Assembly (NCBI GenBank): GCA_014529385.2
Contig: CM043952.1
Coordinates: 155,034,557 to 155,098,556, forward strand
Direction: 5' to 3'
Origin: Adiantum capillus-veneris
Lineage: Eukaryota > Streptophyta > Polypodiopsida > Polypodiales > Pteridaceae
Length of the DNA: 64,000 nt
Made by a program: the position numbers and the translations under genes. The notes beneath the pieces are model-generated. The model had not been told where the DNA came from. It saw nothing but the letters and a program-made list of their open reading frames with translations, and ran no database searches. Positions 12,383 to 24,059 of the stretch are shown piece after piece (the first letter of the stretch is position 1; every line of letters begins with the position of its first letter).

Positions 12383-13823
12383 TTATACCTGCAGGCAACC
12401 GAAATTCTTAAAACCCTGTATAGTAGGCACTTTATGGCAAGCATCTTTATTTGCATCTTCACACAGATAAGAAATATCACCCCAATCACATACCATATCT
12501 GAAGATGTTTCTTGCTCTTCTACTCTATCCTTTGATGTCACTTCAACCTGTATAGCATAACCAAACACTTCTCTATCTTTGATTTGTGAATCTTGAAGAT
12601 TCATAGCTTCATCTGCAGAACCCCAATCCTCATGCAGAGAATCTGCATCTGTCATTCCTTCCTCTACCATGGAATTGTGAAAGCTTGTTGCATCTAGCTC
12701 TAAATAAGGCACAATTTCATGAGTCATCTGCATCACATCTACTACCCCATATATACAAGACATACATATTACTCTGTCAATGCACTCCTCTTCTTCCATC
12801 TCGTCTAGCTGAGGTACTTCACAATCCGCAATACTACTAGCAGAGCTATACTCACAAAGGAAGAGATTTTCAGTCATCCCCTCTAAATTAGCACTTTTGC
12901 AGCTAGGCATATCCATTTGGGTAGTAACACATGTATCAAGCTCGCATAAGAAAGCATTGATAATGAATTCTTCATCCTGGTATATGTTGTCAGCATAGGC
13001 ATCCAGCTCTTCTAAACTTGGCAAAAGTTCCTCGATCTGCTCAAAAGTAGATTGTAGCACATCACTAATATAGCCGTCTTCCACTTGTTTTCCCTTGACA
13101 TCCTCTATCAAAACCATAGCATCCTCATCCTTGTATATACACTCATGTGCATCTTCAAACGAATCAAAAGGAGCGTCCAAATCATCTATCATAGCCGATG
13201 AGTTTGCATCATCCTCTAAGTCGCTTTGAGCCGTTTCAAGCGCTTGTATAGCATCATGAGAGTCATTATCTTGAGATACGAAGGTTATAAGACCCAAACG
13301 TGCATAAATAGCTTCCACTATGTTTGCTTCATCTGCATACAATAAATTTGCATCTTGCAAAAGATATGCATCTATTACTGCTTCTAAATTAGCCTGCATG
13401 GATGTGTTGACACTTGCATGGCTTACAGGAGAAACCAAATCTAGCTGGTCACATCCACTTCCACTCTGCTCCATCTCTTGGTCTTGATGTTCCAAGCATA
13501 CCTGTGTTATAGCTGTAGAAAACTCACCCCAGTTGCTTGCATATACACTTGCATAGTCTTGAACTTGGTGCTTGAAATCATCACTCACAAGTTCAACAAA
13601 TGCTGCAATCATCCGAGCTTCAGGAATTTCATGAAGCCTCATCTTTGTCACATAGCACTCAAGATATCCTTCTGGATCATAGCCTTCGAATATGTTAAGC
13701 TCGTATATACGGATTGCCTAGCGCTTTCAATCGCTTTTTTGAATCCGCTTCTTCTTCAAGCCATTTGCATCTGTCTGCAAGCTCTTTCATTTCAGTATAT
13801 AGATGCTCCACTTTGCTAGCCAT
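12383..13823 (-). pseudogene. gag-like protein with long acidic tail, frameshifted
   Basis: The ATG at 13823-13821 opens M-A-S-K-V-E-H-L-Y-T, a short coiled-coil-like stretch (K-W-L-E-E-E-A-D-S-K-K-R), then a frameshift near 13708. The following frame begins E-L-N-I-F-E-G-Y-D-P-E-G-Y, with C-Y-V-T-K-M-R-L-H-E-I-P and W-G-E-F-S-T-A-I, a pattern typical of the N-terminal part of retrotransposon gag. After about 70 residues it becomes a roughly 360-residue Asp/Glu/Ser-rich tail with no zinc knuckle, ending at 12383. It lies directly downstream of the candidate primer site. The gag assignment rests on the first 70 residues; the tail is unexplained. Confidence 0.6.
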
Positions 13824-13848
13824 CTTTATGTACTCTCACCCCGGATTG

Positions 13849-13866
13849 TTCACATCGGGTTCACCA
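13849..13866 (-). other. Candidate primer binding site of the gag-only element
   Basis: Minus strand TGGTGAACCCGATGTGAA starts a few bases inside the LTR end (CTCGACA). The TGG start and position suit a primer site; I cannot assign the tRNA with certainty. Confidence 0.45.
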
Positions 13867-13984
13867 AAAATATGTCGAGAAATTTGCGGTCTTTCCAGGA
13901 AAGCACCGGGCTTATGGCTGTGAGAGTTTGTGAGAGAACTTATTAAAAACTATATGAAGGAGTCAAACCATAGATGCCATGAAG

Positions 13985-16900
13985 ACTACCAGTCTACCAC
14001 ACTTGGGTTATAGAAAGGTTATACCATTTTCCTCTTTCTATTAGCACACATACACACACTCAAGAAAAAGAGAGTTTTAACATGGTAGGAAACTATCGCA
14101 AGAGAGCTTAATGATCTACTCGACAAGGAGTTGAACTCAAGACCTGTTATTCAACAAGAAAATGACATAACCAATCTACCACACTTGGGTGATAGAAAGG
14201 GTATACCATTTTCCTCTTTTTATAAGCACACACACACACACACATACTCAAGAAGAAGAGAGTTTTAACATCGTAGGAAACTATCCTAAGAGAGCGTAAA
14301 GATCTAGCCGACGAGGAGTTGAACTCAAGACCTACTATTCAAGAGGGAAATGGCATGACCAATCTACCACAGTTGGGGATAGAAAAGTTATACTATTTTC
14401 CTCTTTTTATTAGCAGAGACACACACACACCAACACACACACAACCAAGAACAAGAGAGTTTTAACATCCTAGGAAACTATTCCAAGACACCTTACAGAT
14501 CTAGCCAACAAAGAGTTGAACTCAAGACCAGAGAAGAACAGAGTTTTAACATCCTAGGAAGCTATCCCAAGAGACATTAAAGATCTAGCCGCGACAAAGA
14601 GATGAACTCAAGACCTGTTACTGAAGAGGGAAATGGCATAAGGAATCTACCATACTTGGGTGATAGAAAGGTTATACCATTTTTATCTTTTTATTAGCAC
14701 ACACACACACACACACCCTCACACATAGACCCTAGAAGAAGAGAGTTTTGACATCCTAGAAAACGATCACAAGATACCTGAAAGATCTAGCCGACAAAGA
14801 GATGAACTCAAGACCTGTTATTCAAGAGGGAAATGGCATAACGAATCTACCACACTTGGGTGATAGAAAGGTTATACCATTTTCCTCTTTCTATTAGCGT
14901 GAACGCACACACACACACACACACACCCCCGAGAAGAAGAGTGTTTTGACATCGCAGGAAACTATCCCAACAGACCTTGAAGATCTAGCCAACGGGGAGT
15001 TGAACTCAAGACCTGTTATTCAAGAGGGAAATGGCCTAACCAATCTGCCACTCTTGGGTGATCGAAAGGTTATACCATTTTACTCTTTCTATCAACACAG
15101 ACATACACACCCACACACACATACACCCGAGAAGAAGAGAGTTTTAATGTCATAGGAAACTATCCCAAGAGACCTTACAGATATAGCTGACGAGGAGTTA
15201 AACTGAAGACCTTTTTATTCAATAGGAAAATAAACTAACCAATCTACCACACTTGGGTGATAGAAAGGTTATACCATTTTCCTCTTTCTATTAATACACA
15301 CGCACACACCCCCGAGAAGAAGAGAGTTTTAACGTTATAGGAAATTATCCCAAACGACCTTAAAGATCTAGCCGACTAGGAGTTGAACTGAAGACCTATT
15401 TTTCAAAGGGGAAATGGCATAACCAATCTACCACACTTGGGTGATAGAAAGGTTATACCATTTTCCTCTTTCTATTAATACACACGCACACACCCCCGAG
15501 AAGAAGAGAGTTTTAACGTTATAGGAAATTATCCCAAACGACCTTAAAGATCTAGCCGACTAGGAGTTGAACTGAAGACCTATTTTTCAAAGGGGAAATG
15601 GCATAACCAATCTACCACACTTGGATGATAGAAAGGTTATACCATTTTTCTATTTTTATTAGCACACACACACATACCCACACACACACCCCAGAAGAAG
15701 AGAGTTTTAACATCGTAGGAAATTATCCCAAGAGACCGTAAAGATCTAGCCAACGAGGATTTCACCTCAAGACCTATTATTCAAGAGGAAAATGGCATTA
15801 CCAATTTACCACACGTGTGATAGACACGTTATACCATTTTCCTCTTCTTATTAGCACACACACGCACACCGACACACACACACACATGAGAAGAAGAGAA
15901 TTTTAATGTCGTAGCAAACTATCCCAAGAGACCTTAAAGATCTAGCCGCCGACGAGGAGCTCAACTCAAGACCTCTTATTCAAGAGGAAAATGGCCTAAC
16001 CAATATACCACACTTGGGTGATAGCAAAGTTATACCATTTTCCTCTATTTATTAGCTCACATACACAAACAGATCCAAGAAGAAGAGAGTTTTAACATCA
16101 TAGCAATCTATCCCAAGAGAACTTAAAGATCTAGTTGACGAGGAGTTGAACTCAAGGCATGTTATTCAAAACGGAAATGGCATAACCAATTTACCACATT
16201 TGGGTGATAGAAAGGTTATACCATTTCCTCTTTCTATTAGCACACACATACACACACCCACACACCCGAGAGGAAGCAAGTTTTAATGTCATAGGAAACT
16301 ATCCGAAGAGACGTTAAAGATCTAGCCGACCGAGGAGTTGAACTCAAGACATGTGATCCAAGAGGGAAATGGCATAATCGATCTACCACACTTTTCCTCT
16401 TCCTATTTAGCACATACACACACACTCACACAAACACACCCAAGAAGAAGAGAATGTTAACGTCGTAGGAAACTATCCCAAGAGACCTTAAAGATCTAGC
16501 GGACGAGGCGTTGAACTCAAGACCTACTATTCAAGAGGGAAATGGCATAATCAGAGTATCACACTTTGGTTATAGAAAGATTATACCATTTTCCTGTTTT
16601 TATTAGCGTGCACACACACACCCACACACACACAAACATCCAAGAAGAAGAGTGTTTTAACATCGTAGGAAACTATCCCAAGAGACCTTAAAGATCTAGA
16701 TGACAAGGAGTTGAACTAGAGACCTCTTATTCAAGTGGGAACTGGCATAACTAATCTACCACACTTGGGTGATAGAAAGGTTATACCATTTTCCTCTTTC
16801 TATTAATACACACACACAAACCCGAGAAGAAGAGAGTTTTAACTTTGTAGGAAACTATCCCGACCGACCTTAAAGATCTAGATGACAAGAAGTTGAACGG

Positions 16901-17320
16901 AAGACCTGTTATTCAAGAGGAAAATTCCATAACCATCTACCACTCTTGGGTGATAGAAAGGTTATACCATTTCCCTCTTTTTATTAGCACACACACACAC
17001 ACCCACACACACATACCCGAGAAGAAGAGAGTGTCGTAGGAAATTATCCCAAGAGACTGTAAAGATCTAGCCAACGAGGAGTTGACCTCAAGACCTTTTT
17101 TTAAGAGGAAAATGGCTTTACCAATCTACCACACTTGGGTAATACAATGGTTATACCATGTTCTTCTTTTTATTAGCAGACACACGCACATCCACACACA
17201 CACACACGAAAAGAAGAGAGTTTTAACATCGTAGCGCTCTATCCCAATAAACCTAAAAGATCTAGCCGACAAGGAGTTGAACTCAAGACCTGTTATTCAA
17301 GAGGGGAATTTCATAACCAA
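13985..17320. repeat. Tandem array block 3: tRNA-like/(CA)n units
   Basis: About 17 to 18 more units of the array seen at 3960-7026, same orientation. Two neighbouring copies, about 15290-15475 and 15476-15661, are nearly identical, pointing to recent unequal exchange. One partial unit near 14530 is shortened. The block ends abruptly at 17320, inside a unit, where a truncated LTR starts. Confidence 0.9.
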
Positions 17321-17950
17321 TCCTCTTGCTACGCCCGGCTCGCTCAACACATTGGAGATCCAACTGCACCATTGTTGTAGGCTCGAGGAGATCTACGTGA
17401 CAACGCCAAGCATTCCATGCGAGACGAAGCGCACATGATGACGCATCTACGAGCTATTTGTGGCCGTAAGTGTGTCAAACGATGTCTGTTTTCTACGTGC
17501 TAGTAGTCTATAGAATCGTGGTAACATAAGCTACGCATAGGTACTCATAAATTTTAGTTTCGGGAACTTTCAAAATTTTGTTCTATCATCCTACGCATTT
17601 TCCACAGATGGGTTTAGAGTGAGGGTTTTGAGTGTAGAAGCTTAGGGACAGGTGTATCCTAGTGAGGGGATGGTGTTCCTTCAGTTTCGTATGATTCTGG
17701 CATGATTAGGTGAGTTACCTTCCGTATGTGTGTATGTGTCTAGGTGGTGTAGTTGAGAGCAGTGAGGTTCTTGATTGTGGTTTAGTTGGCCTTCCTGAGT
17801 GTTGTATGTGTAGGATGATCTCAGCCTGACAAGCTAAAGAGATTTCCTCCGTGTGCCTATCGTGTCATCTGTGTCCTCGATTGACATTATGTTGATATAG
17901 GTAGTGTTTGCATGCACTTCATGGGTGTGTGAGTCGCTTCGCGTCCAACA
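17321..17950 (+). mobile_element. Element A: 5'-truncated LTR
   Basis: 630 bp matching the 3' two thirds of the LTRs at 35314-36170 and 46253-47206 (shared blocks TACGCCCGGCTCGCTCAACA, CATTGTTGTAGGCT, CTGGCATGATTAGGTGAG). It ends CCAACA directly before a tRNA-Asp type primer site. The first part of the LTR is missing and the break falls within an array unit. Confidence 0.85.
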
Positions 17951-17951
17951 T

Positions 17952-17969
17952 TGGCGCCGCTGCCGGGGA
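17952..17969 (+). other. Element A primer binding site, tRNA-Asp type
   Basis: TGGCGCCGCTGCCGGGGA, one base after the LTR end. This primer class is typical of plant Athila/Tat-lineage Ty3/gypsy elements. Element B has the variant TGGCACCGCTGCCGGGGA at 36172. Confidence 0.85.
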
Positions 17970-18429
17970 CACAAGGACCTAAGTAGGTTTCCTACTAACA
18001 CTCGTGTGATGGTTTCTTGATTTAGTTTCGGCTAAAGAAAGAGTTTTTCTTAAGTGGATCTAGAAGAGGATATTCCGCGATCAAGTAGATAGCCAGAAAG
18101 CGTGTGTCTTGCCGAGGGTCTGCGACTAGATAGGTTTAGTTAGGATCTGTTGATTAGAGTAGTTGTCAGTGGTCGAGTGATTTGTGAGGTGATAAAAGCG
18201 TTTACTAGTCCGTGTGTGGCAATGAAGCGTTTTTCTTCTCATAGATGCAAAATCAATATGATTTGTATGAGTAGCTTTAGGTAAGTGATCCGATTCTGAT
18301 CTAGAGCTATTCAGCATTGAATTATTTGCTAAAGTGCTTGATTGCATTTGAAATCACGGAAAAGATTGCTTTTGAGGGTAAAAATGCATTAAACAAGCTT
18401 TTGTGGATATTTTTGTATGACTGACTGAT
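17970..18429 (+). other. Element A leader, first part
   Basis: Collinear with element B from 36190 (shared GGACCTAAGTAGGTTTCC and AAAATGCATTAAACAAGCTT). No convincing ORF. The leader is interrupted at 18429/25966 by the CACTA element and resumes at 25966. Confidence 0.75.
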
Positions 18430-18491
18430 CACTACAAGAGGCTATTCATATTAGCGACGCCCACACAGCGACGCAAAAAAAATAAAAATTC

Positions 18492-18553
18492 CCGGCGTCG
18501 CTATGAGCGTCGCAAATTTACAAGTAAATTTGCGACGCTCATAGCAACGCCGG
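18492..18553. repeat. CACTA subterminal palindrome (left)
   Basis: Arms of 29 nt (18492-18520 and 18525-18553) around the loop CAAG pair with one mismatch. They contain the motif GCGTCGCTATGAGCGTCGC. Such repeated subterminal motifs are the usual binding sites for the element's regulatory protein in En/Spm elements. Confidence 0.85.
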
Positions 18554-18577
18554 TTGGGCTAAAAACAATAACAGAGA

Positions 18578-18618
18578 GCGCCGAAAAACTCAGATCTCAG
18601 ATCTGAGTTTTTCGGCGC
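18578..18618. repeat. Perfect 20-bp inverted repeat with 1-nt spacer
   Basis: Arm 18578-18597 begins GCGCCGAAAAACTC and is perfectly complementary to 18599-18618, with a single C between. It lies just inside the subterminal region of the CACTA element and differs from the GCGTCGC motif. Confidence 0.9.
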
Positions 18619-18639
18619 CCTCAAGCAAGGAGCAGGTAA

Positions 18640-18641
18640 CG

Positions 18642-18680
<39 letters not shown>

Positions 18681-18781
18681 CTCCACACACACACACACAC
18701 ACACACGAGGAGAGGAAGGAGAGCCAGGTATGCTCCTTCCTTCTCCTCACTCTCATGTTCCCTTCCCCTCTTTCTCTCTCC

Positions 18782-18819
<38 letters not shown>

Positions 18820-18824
18820 GTGTT

Positions 18825-18876
<52 letters not shown>

Positions 18877-19110
18877 TACAAACATAAACAAAAACGCACA
18901 CACACATACATAAACAAAGAATGCACACACACATTGAGAGAGGAAAAGAGAGAGAGAGCATGCATAAACAAAAAACGCACACATTGAGAGAGGAAAAGAG
19001 AGATAGAACATGCATAAACAAAAAACGCACACATTGAGAGAGGAAAAGAGAGAGAAAACATGCATAAACAAAAAAACGCACACACATTGAGAGAGAAAGA
19101 GAGAGAAACT
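18640..19110. repeat. Compound microsatellite and 51-bp tandem repeat in CACTA
   Basis: (CT)n, (CA)n and (GA)n tracts, then about four copies of a unit near 51 bp with core CATTGAGAGAGGAAAAGAGA followed by CATGCATAAACAAAAAACGC (about 18930-19095). ORFs here are repeat artefacts. Confidence 0.9.
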
Positions 19111-19370
19111 AATTTAACGTCGTAGGAAACTAATTAAAATTAAAAGACCTAAAGATCTAGCCGACGAAGAGTTGAACTCAAGACCTATTATTCAAGAGGG
19201 AAATGGCATAACCAATCTATCATACTTGGCATGGGTGATAGAAAGGTTATACCATTTATCTCTTTTTATTGGCACACACATCCACACACGCGCACACACA
19301 CAAGAAGAAGAGAGTTATAACGTCGTAGGAAACTATCCTAAAAGACGTTAAAGATTAGGTTAGATGTAGA
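19110..19370. repeat. Array-type tRNA-like unit inside the CACTA element
   Basis: One copy of the 190-bp unit (GAAGAGTTGAACTCAAGACC, AACCAATCTATCATACTTGG, then a CA tract), and a partial second copy near 19990-20085. The unit is therefore dispersed beyond the main array and has been carried by the transposon. Confidence 0.85.
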
Positions 19371-19501
19371 CTTACGTTAAATTAGATTTAGGTTTATTTA
19401 AGTTAAATTAGATTAGATTTAGGTTTATTTTTAGTTAGATTTACGTTTATTTACGCTAGATTTAGATTTACGTTATATTAGATTAGATTTAGGTCTCCAT
19501 A

Positions 19502-19853
19502 GACTGCGATGCCTGCATGAAGCGGGTGAAGAAAGCCCTCAATGGAATATAGGGTATTGCTGCCTTCACTCATGGTGGGCTCTGTCGATCCAAAAGTACT
19601 GGTGAAATGTCTTCAGAAGATAGGGAAGAAGGTGGATCTTCAGGGAGGCAAGAGTCACTACATCCCCGACAATGACCATCTAGACAACCTCTAGTCATTC
19701 AACAGCAACTTCAAAGTTAGTAACAAGAGCAAGAACGGTTCAAAGGGCCAATTGCTGTCGTCAAATGTGGATGGAGATGAGGCAGCGTCACCGCCGGAAG
19801 TTAACTCTCACATCTTTAGGGATGAGAATGCCAACTCTTGCCGAGTTATGTGA
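19502..19853 (+). pseudogene. Captured HMA-domain (heavy-metal-associated) gene fragment
   Basis: Translation gives D-C-D-A-C-M-K-R-V-K-K-A-L-N-G-I, a degenerate metal-binding helix (family pattern M-x-C-x-x-C; here C-D-A-C), then a stop. After a lost middle segment and a frame change it reads G-S-V-D-P-K-V-L-V-K-C-L-Q-K-I-G-K-K-V-D-L, the second half of a plant HMA domain. A low-complexity tail follows (S-N-K-S-K-N-G-S-K-G), ending C-R-V-M-stop. It resembles plant HIPP/HPP metallochaperone-like proteins. An in-frame stop and the deletion mean it cannot be functional. Lying between CACTA ends and upstream of the transposase genes, it is best read as host sequence captured by the transposon. 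Confidence 0.75.
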
Positions 19854-19859
19854 AAAATT

Positions 19860-19984
19860 ATGTGTTAAATCAGTTTTAAGGTTCTTATAATCCCTGTTAG
19901 TTTAGTTCTTTGTTTTTAATATAACATAATTTATGTTAGATTTAGATTTATGTTATATTAGATTAGACTTAGGTTTATTTAGGT

Positions 19985-20033
<49 letters not shown>

Positions 20034-20455
20034 CACACAAGAAGAAGAGAGTTTTAACGTCGTAGGAAACTATCCCAAAAGACTTTGAAGATTACGTTAG
20101 ATGTAGACTTACGTTAAATTAGATTTAGGTTTATTTTTAGTTAGATTTACGTTTATTTAGATTTACGCTTATTTACGTTAGACCGAGTCCATGCAAGAAT
20201 TACTTACGGTTTAGGGTTTAGAGTTAGACGAACAGTGAAAAGATGTTAAGATGCTGTGAAGTGCTACAACTAGAGAAGAGGCAAAGGGGTTTTGTCCACT
20301 ACATGCAGTGACATGTAGACGTGGGTCTGTAGATTTCTTGTACCCACAAATATAGGTATTGAACAATAAAGACGAGATTATAACCCGGTGGTTTTGATCT
20401 TCGTGCACCTCTAGACCGAGGTGTGCGGGGATTGGACATGACTAGAGAATGTGAG

Positions 20456-20515
<60 letters not shown>

Positions 20516-20565
20516 GACGAAGAATGCCAATAGAATATTAAATTTTTTGTCCAGGTTATAAGATT
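19860..20565. other. CACTA internal non-coding DNA with T/A-rich minirepeats
   Basis: Repeated GTTAGATTTA/GGTTTATTTA-type motifs (also at 19370-19500), a long (CA)n tract near 19988-20038, a partial array unit and a (GA)n tract at 20457-20512. No supported gene. The transcription start of the TNP2-like gene probably lies here. Confidence 0.5.
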
Positions 20566-23500
20566 ATGAGTAGTGACGAGGATGTGGGACCGTCCAACCG
20601 AAACACCTATCTCTCAACGAGGGTCTTATGTCCTTGTAATCAATGCAAGCATGCTGTGCGACGGACAAGACGTGTTTCTTTACAACACGTTCGCGAATTT
20701 GGCGAGTTCGATCCATCTATTATAGATCGATTTGTTGCCAATTATAACTCGTCAGACTCTGACGCTAGCCAACAAGCAGCAATCTTGCAACCCAATAGAC
20801 GTGTTCGCAGGCGCTTTGGTCAAGCAGCATATGTGAGGCCACAAGATGTAGCCTCTGACAGCTCGGGGGATGATCATGCAGAGCACATTCCCAACGAGGC
20901 AATGTTTGAGCCCGAGATTGATGAAATGATCGAGACGATCATGGATTCAGAAAGGCTTATCTATGATGATATGAAAAGTGAAGCCGATATGCCATTGTAT
21001 AATGGAGCACGTATGTCTAGATTGAAAGCACTCCTGGTTATTCTCAACATGCAGGCAAAGTTTGGATGGAGTGACACTAGCGTCACAGCGCTTTTCAGGT
21101 GATCTATTACAATTAGTTTACTCTAATAAAACTCTAAATGTATAATGATCTGATAGATTTTTACACAACTGTATCGTATTTTTATGTTGTGTAGATTACT
21201 TAAAGAGCACATACTACCAGCTGACAATGTGATGCCAGATTCCCGAGATGAAGGAAGAAAGATTTTGCGAAACTTGGGGATGGATTACAATTCTATCCAC
21301 GCTTGTCCTAATTACTGCATTCTTTTCAGAGGGGAATACATAGACATCGAGAAGTTTCCGAAATGTAATTCCGAAAGATATCGAGTAGATCTCCACGGGA
21401 CAAAAATTCCACAAAAGGTTTTGCGACATTTTCCTCTGCTTCCTCACATCAAGCATTTCTTCGAATGTAAGTCCATGGCCGCCCTAGCATCATGGCATAA
21501 GGAGAATAAATCTTCGGATGGTGTGCTACGAATTCCTGCAGATTGCGTAGCCTGGAAACATATAGATGGAACATGGTCGGATTTTGCCAGGGAAGCTCGA
21601 AATTTGCGCTTAGGCCAGGCTATGGATGGCGTAAATCCATTTGGTCAAAGATCAACATCTTACAGTGTATGGCCCGTTGTCATCGTCAACTACAACATTC
21701 CCCCGTGGTTGACTACGAAGAAGGGGCATCTATGGCTAAGCTTGATTGTGCCAAGGCGATATAAAGTGGAGAATATGGATGTGTATCTTCGTCCACTATT
21801 GGAAGAGCTACAACAATTGTGGATTGGCATAGAGGTGGTGGATATGAGCCGACACACAGGACGACGGAATTCTTTGATCAGAGGAATTCTAATGTGGACC
21901 ATGCATGACTATCCCGGGCTAACAGAATGCTCAGGTGATCTATTGACACTCCTCACTCAGACACTGTAAATCTTGTTTTTTCCCATAGTGGATCTATTAT
22001 CATGTGTATACATGCAGGGCTTCAAACAAGCGGATACAGAGCATGTGTCACATGTGAACCTAGACTGAATGCACGTAGGGCGCCCTCATTGAAGAAGAAA
22101 ATCTACGAAGGTCATCAAGCGTATCTTCCAGAGAACCATGTGTTACGCGATGGCTTTTTGGGAAGAGAGCCACCAAGGATGTCTGCACAAGCATGGTTAG
22201 AGCAGAAGGAGATGTGCGATGACGGATTGCCTCCAGGAATGAAGAGACTATCTCTATGGTACGAGTTATCATACTGGCCCCGACTCATGATCAATCACTT
22301 GCTCGATCCATTCGCCAAACTAAATGCTGCGGAGCTTGTGTGCATGTTTGAGAAACATTTTCCTACTACCATGCTAACCATTCAGGTGCATCTTCTTTTT
22401 CACATAGTAGATGAGGTGGAAATAGCTAGCACAGTTCATTCCAGATGGATGTTCTTCTTAGAACGTTTCATGAAAATGCTTAAGGGATATGTGCGTCAAA
22501 AGGCACGTCCGGAGGGTAGCATGGCAGAAGTTTGGTTGGTATCAGAGTCCCTAGTGTACATTGGAGAGTGGCTAGACAGATTTGATAAAGCCCGGGACAC
22601 GCTATGGCGAACCATAGATGATGAGCGCATATCTGGGATTGTCATGTGCAATCTCGGTGTTGAGAAGAAGATGACGGAAGATCTAGAGGCTAAAATCAAC
22701 CGATTTTGCATGCTTCACAATCCAGTGATGGAAAAGCGGATTTCACAATATGAGGATGCAAAGCAAGAGCGACAAAGGGCACGAATGGAGTGGAGACGGG
22801 GAAGACGACCACCGATGCACTATCTGACGGGTCTGGAGAGCCTACCAACATTCATGAGCTTAAGATGGTTGCACAACCAATTGAAAAGCGCACAACAATG
22901 CGGTGACGAAGTGACTGAGGAAGAGTGCGAGTACTCTCGGGGTTGCGCAACCAAGGTAAGTTTGCAATGTACGACTAGCTAGTGACTTTATTTCTAAACA
23001 TTTGAACGGCCACTCATAATCTTTGTTCGTTGTAGTATAAGTCATACACAGCAGCATGGTGTAAAGGTCGACATTTTAGGGTGGAACGGATCGACAAAAA
23101 GCGTTTTACTCAAGATTGTAGAATCCTGGCAAAATTTGAACAGTCTAGTTGACGACGTTCCTCTGATGCAGATCCTGTGGTGGCGGAACTCACTTACTTC
23201 GGCACGCTACAAGAGATTTTGAGGATCGATTACAGAGGATTTTTTGTCGACTTGTTCGACGTGCAATGGTTCAAGATAATCATGGAGGGTCGCAACGCTA
23301 CTGTACGTAGAGGAGAGTCTGGTTTTCTTGAGGTGGATTCTTCTAAGAAATGGCTGACCTAAGAGACACTTTCGTACTACCCGAGCATTGTGAACAAGTA
23401 AGTATGTAAATAGTTAACATCCCCCTTTTACAAGTTATGTGCTTGAAAGCTCTCATGTAAGTTATGTGGCTCTGGCAGGTAATATTTCATCCTACAAAGT

Positions 23501-23787
23501 CTACATCAAACTGGTGGTACGTCATAGAGGTAGCCGCTCGTAGTGCAAGGACGTATGAAGGCTACCATGTGCCAATCACAATGGCATCAATGGAGGAGAT
23601 CAGAGAAGATGCTCAATCAGAAGCCGCTGCAGTGGTGCCAGACGAGCATCAAGATGCTACTACTCTATATGGGGTGCATGCAGAGGAGCTACAAAATGAA
23701 ACAGAGGATATGTGTTTAAACGGAGAGCTCTATATAGATATAGGAAGTTATGCTGAGTTATGCGAGGATGAGAGAGAGATCTCTTAA
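20566..23787 (+). pseudogene. CACTA TNP2-like transposase, five exons, two premature stops
   Basis: Main transposase of the CACTA element. Exon 1 20566-21099 (C-P-C-N-Q-C-K-H near the start), exon 2 21195-21934 (Transposase_21 core with G-Q-A-M-D-G-V-N-P-F-G, S-T-S-Y-S-V-W-P-V-V and I-P-P-W-L-T), exon 3 22018-22955 (DUF4218-type W-M-F-F-L-E-R-F-M, Y-V-R-Q-K-A-R-P-E-G-S), exon 4 23036-~23397 (DUF4216-like) and exon 5 23479-23787. The first three junctions use GT-AG and preserve frame (phases 2, 1, 0). Exon 4 has TGA at 23150-23152 and TAA at 23360-23362, both explainable as C-to-T, and the exon 4-5 junction is one base out of phase. Probably inactive but recently intact. Confidence 0.9.
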
Positions 23788-24059
23788 ATCCACAAATATT
23801 GTATTTGAACAATTTTTCTCCGTGTTGTAAAAGCTCTGGCTCTCTAAGTACCTTCCATGGTGTATAATGCTCTTTTCTACTCGCGCTCACATCTTTTGAT
23901 TGAAAATTCTGAGTTTTCGACTTCCCTCTTCTATCACTCAATTCATTGCGTCATTGTATTTATATGCGTCATTACGTCATTGTATTCAATGGTCTTTGCG
24001 CCATTGTCTACTCTATTCATTCAATATTAAGTTTAAATATTCGTGTGTTTAATGCAGGT

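Noticed and set aside
18590-18756. Transcription terminator formed by the perfect 20-bp inverted repeat
   Set aside because: Bacterial-type terminators are not relevant in a plant nuclear sequence, and no gene ends there.
23946-24059. N-terminal extension of the Transposase_24-like protein
   Set aside because: The frame is open upstream but the sequence is AT-rich and hydrophobic, unlike the family; the ATG at 24060 fits better.
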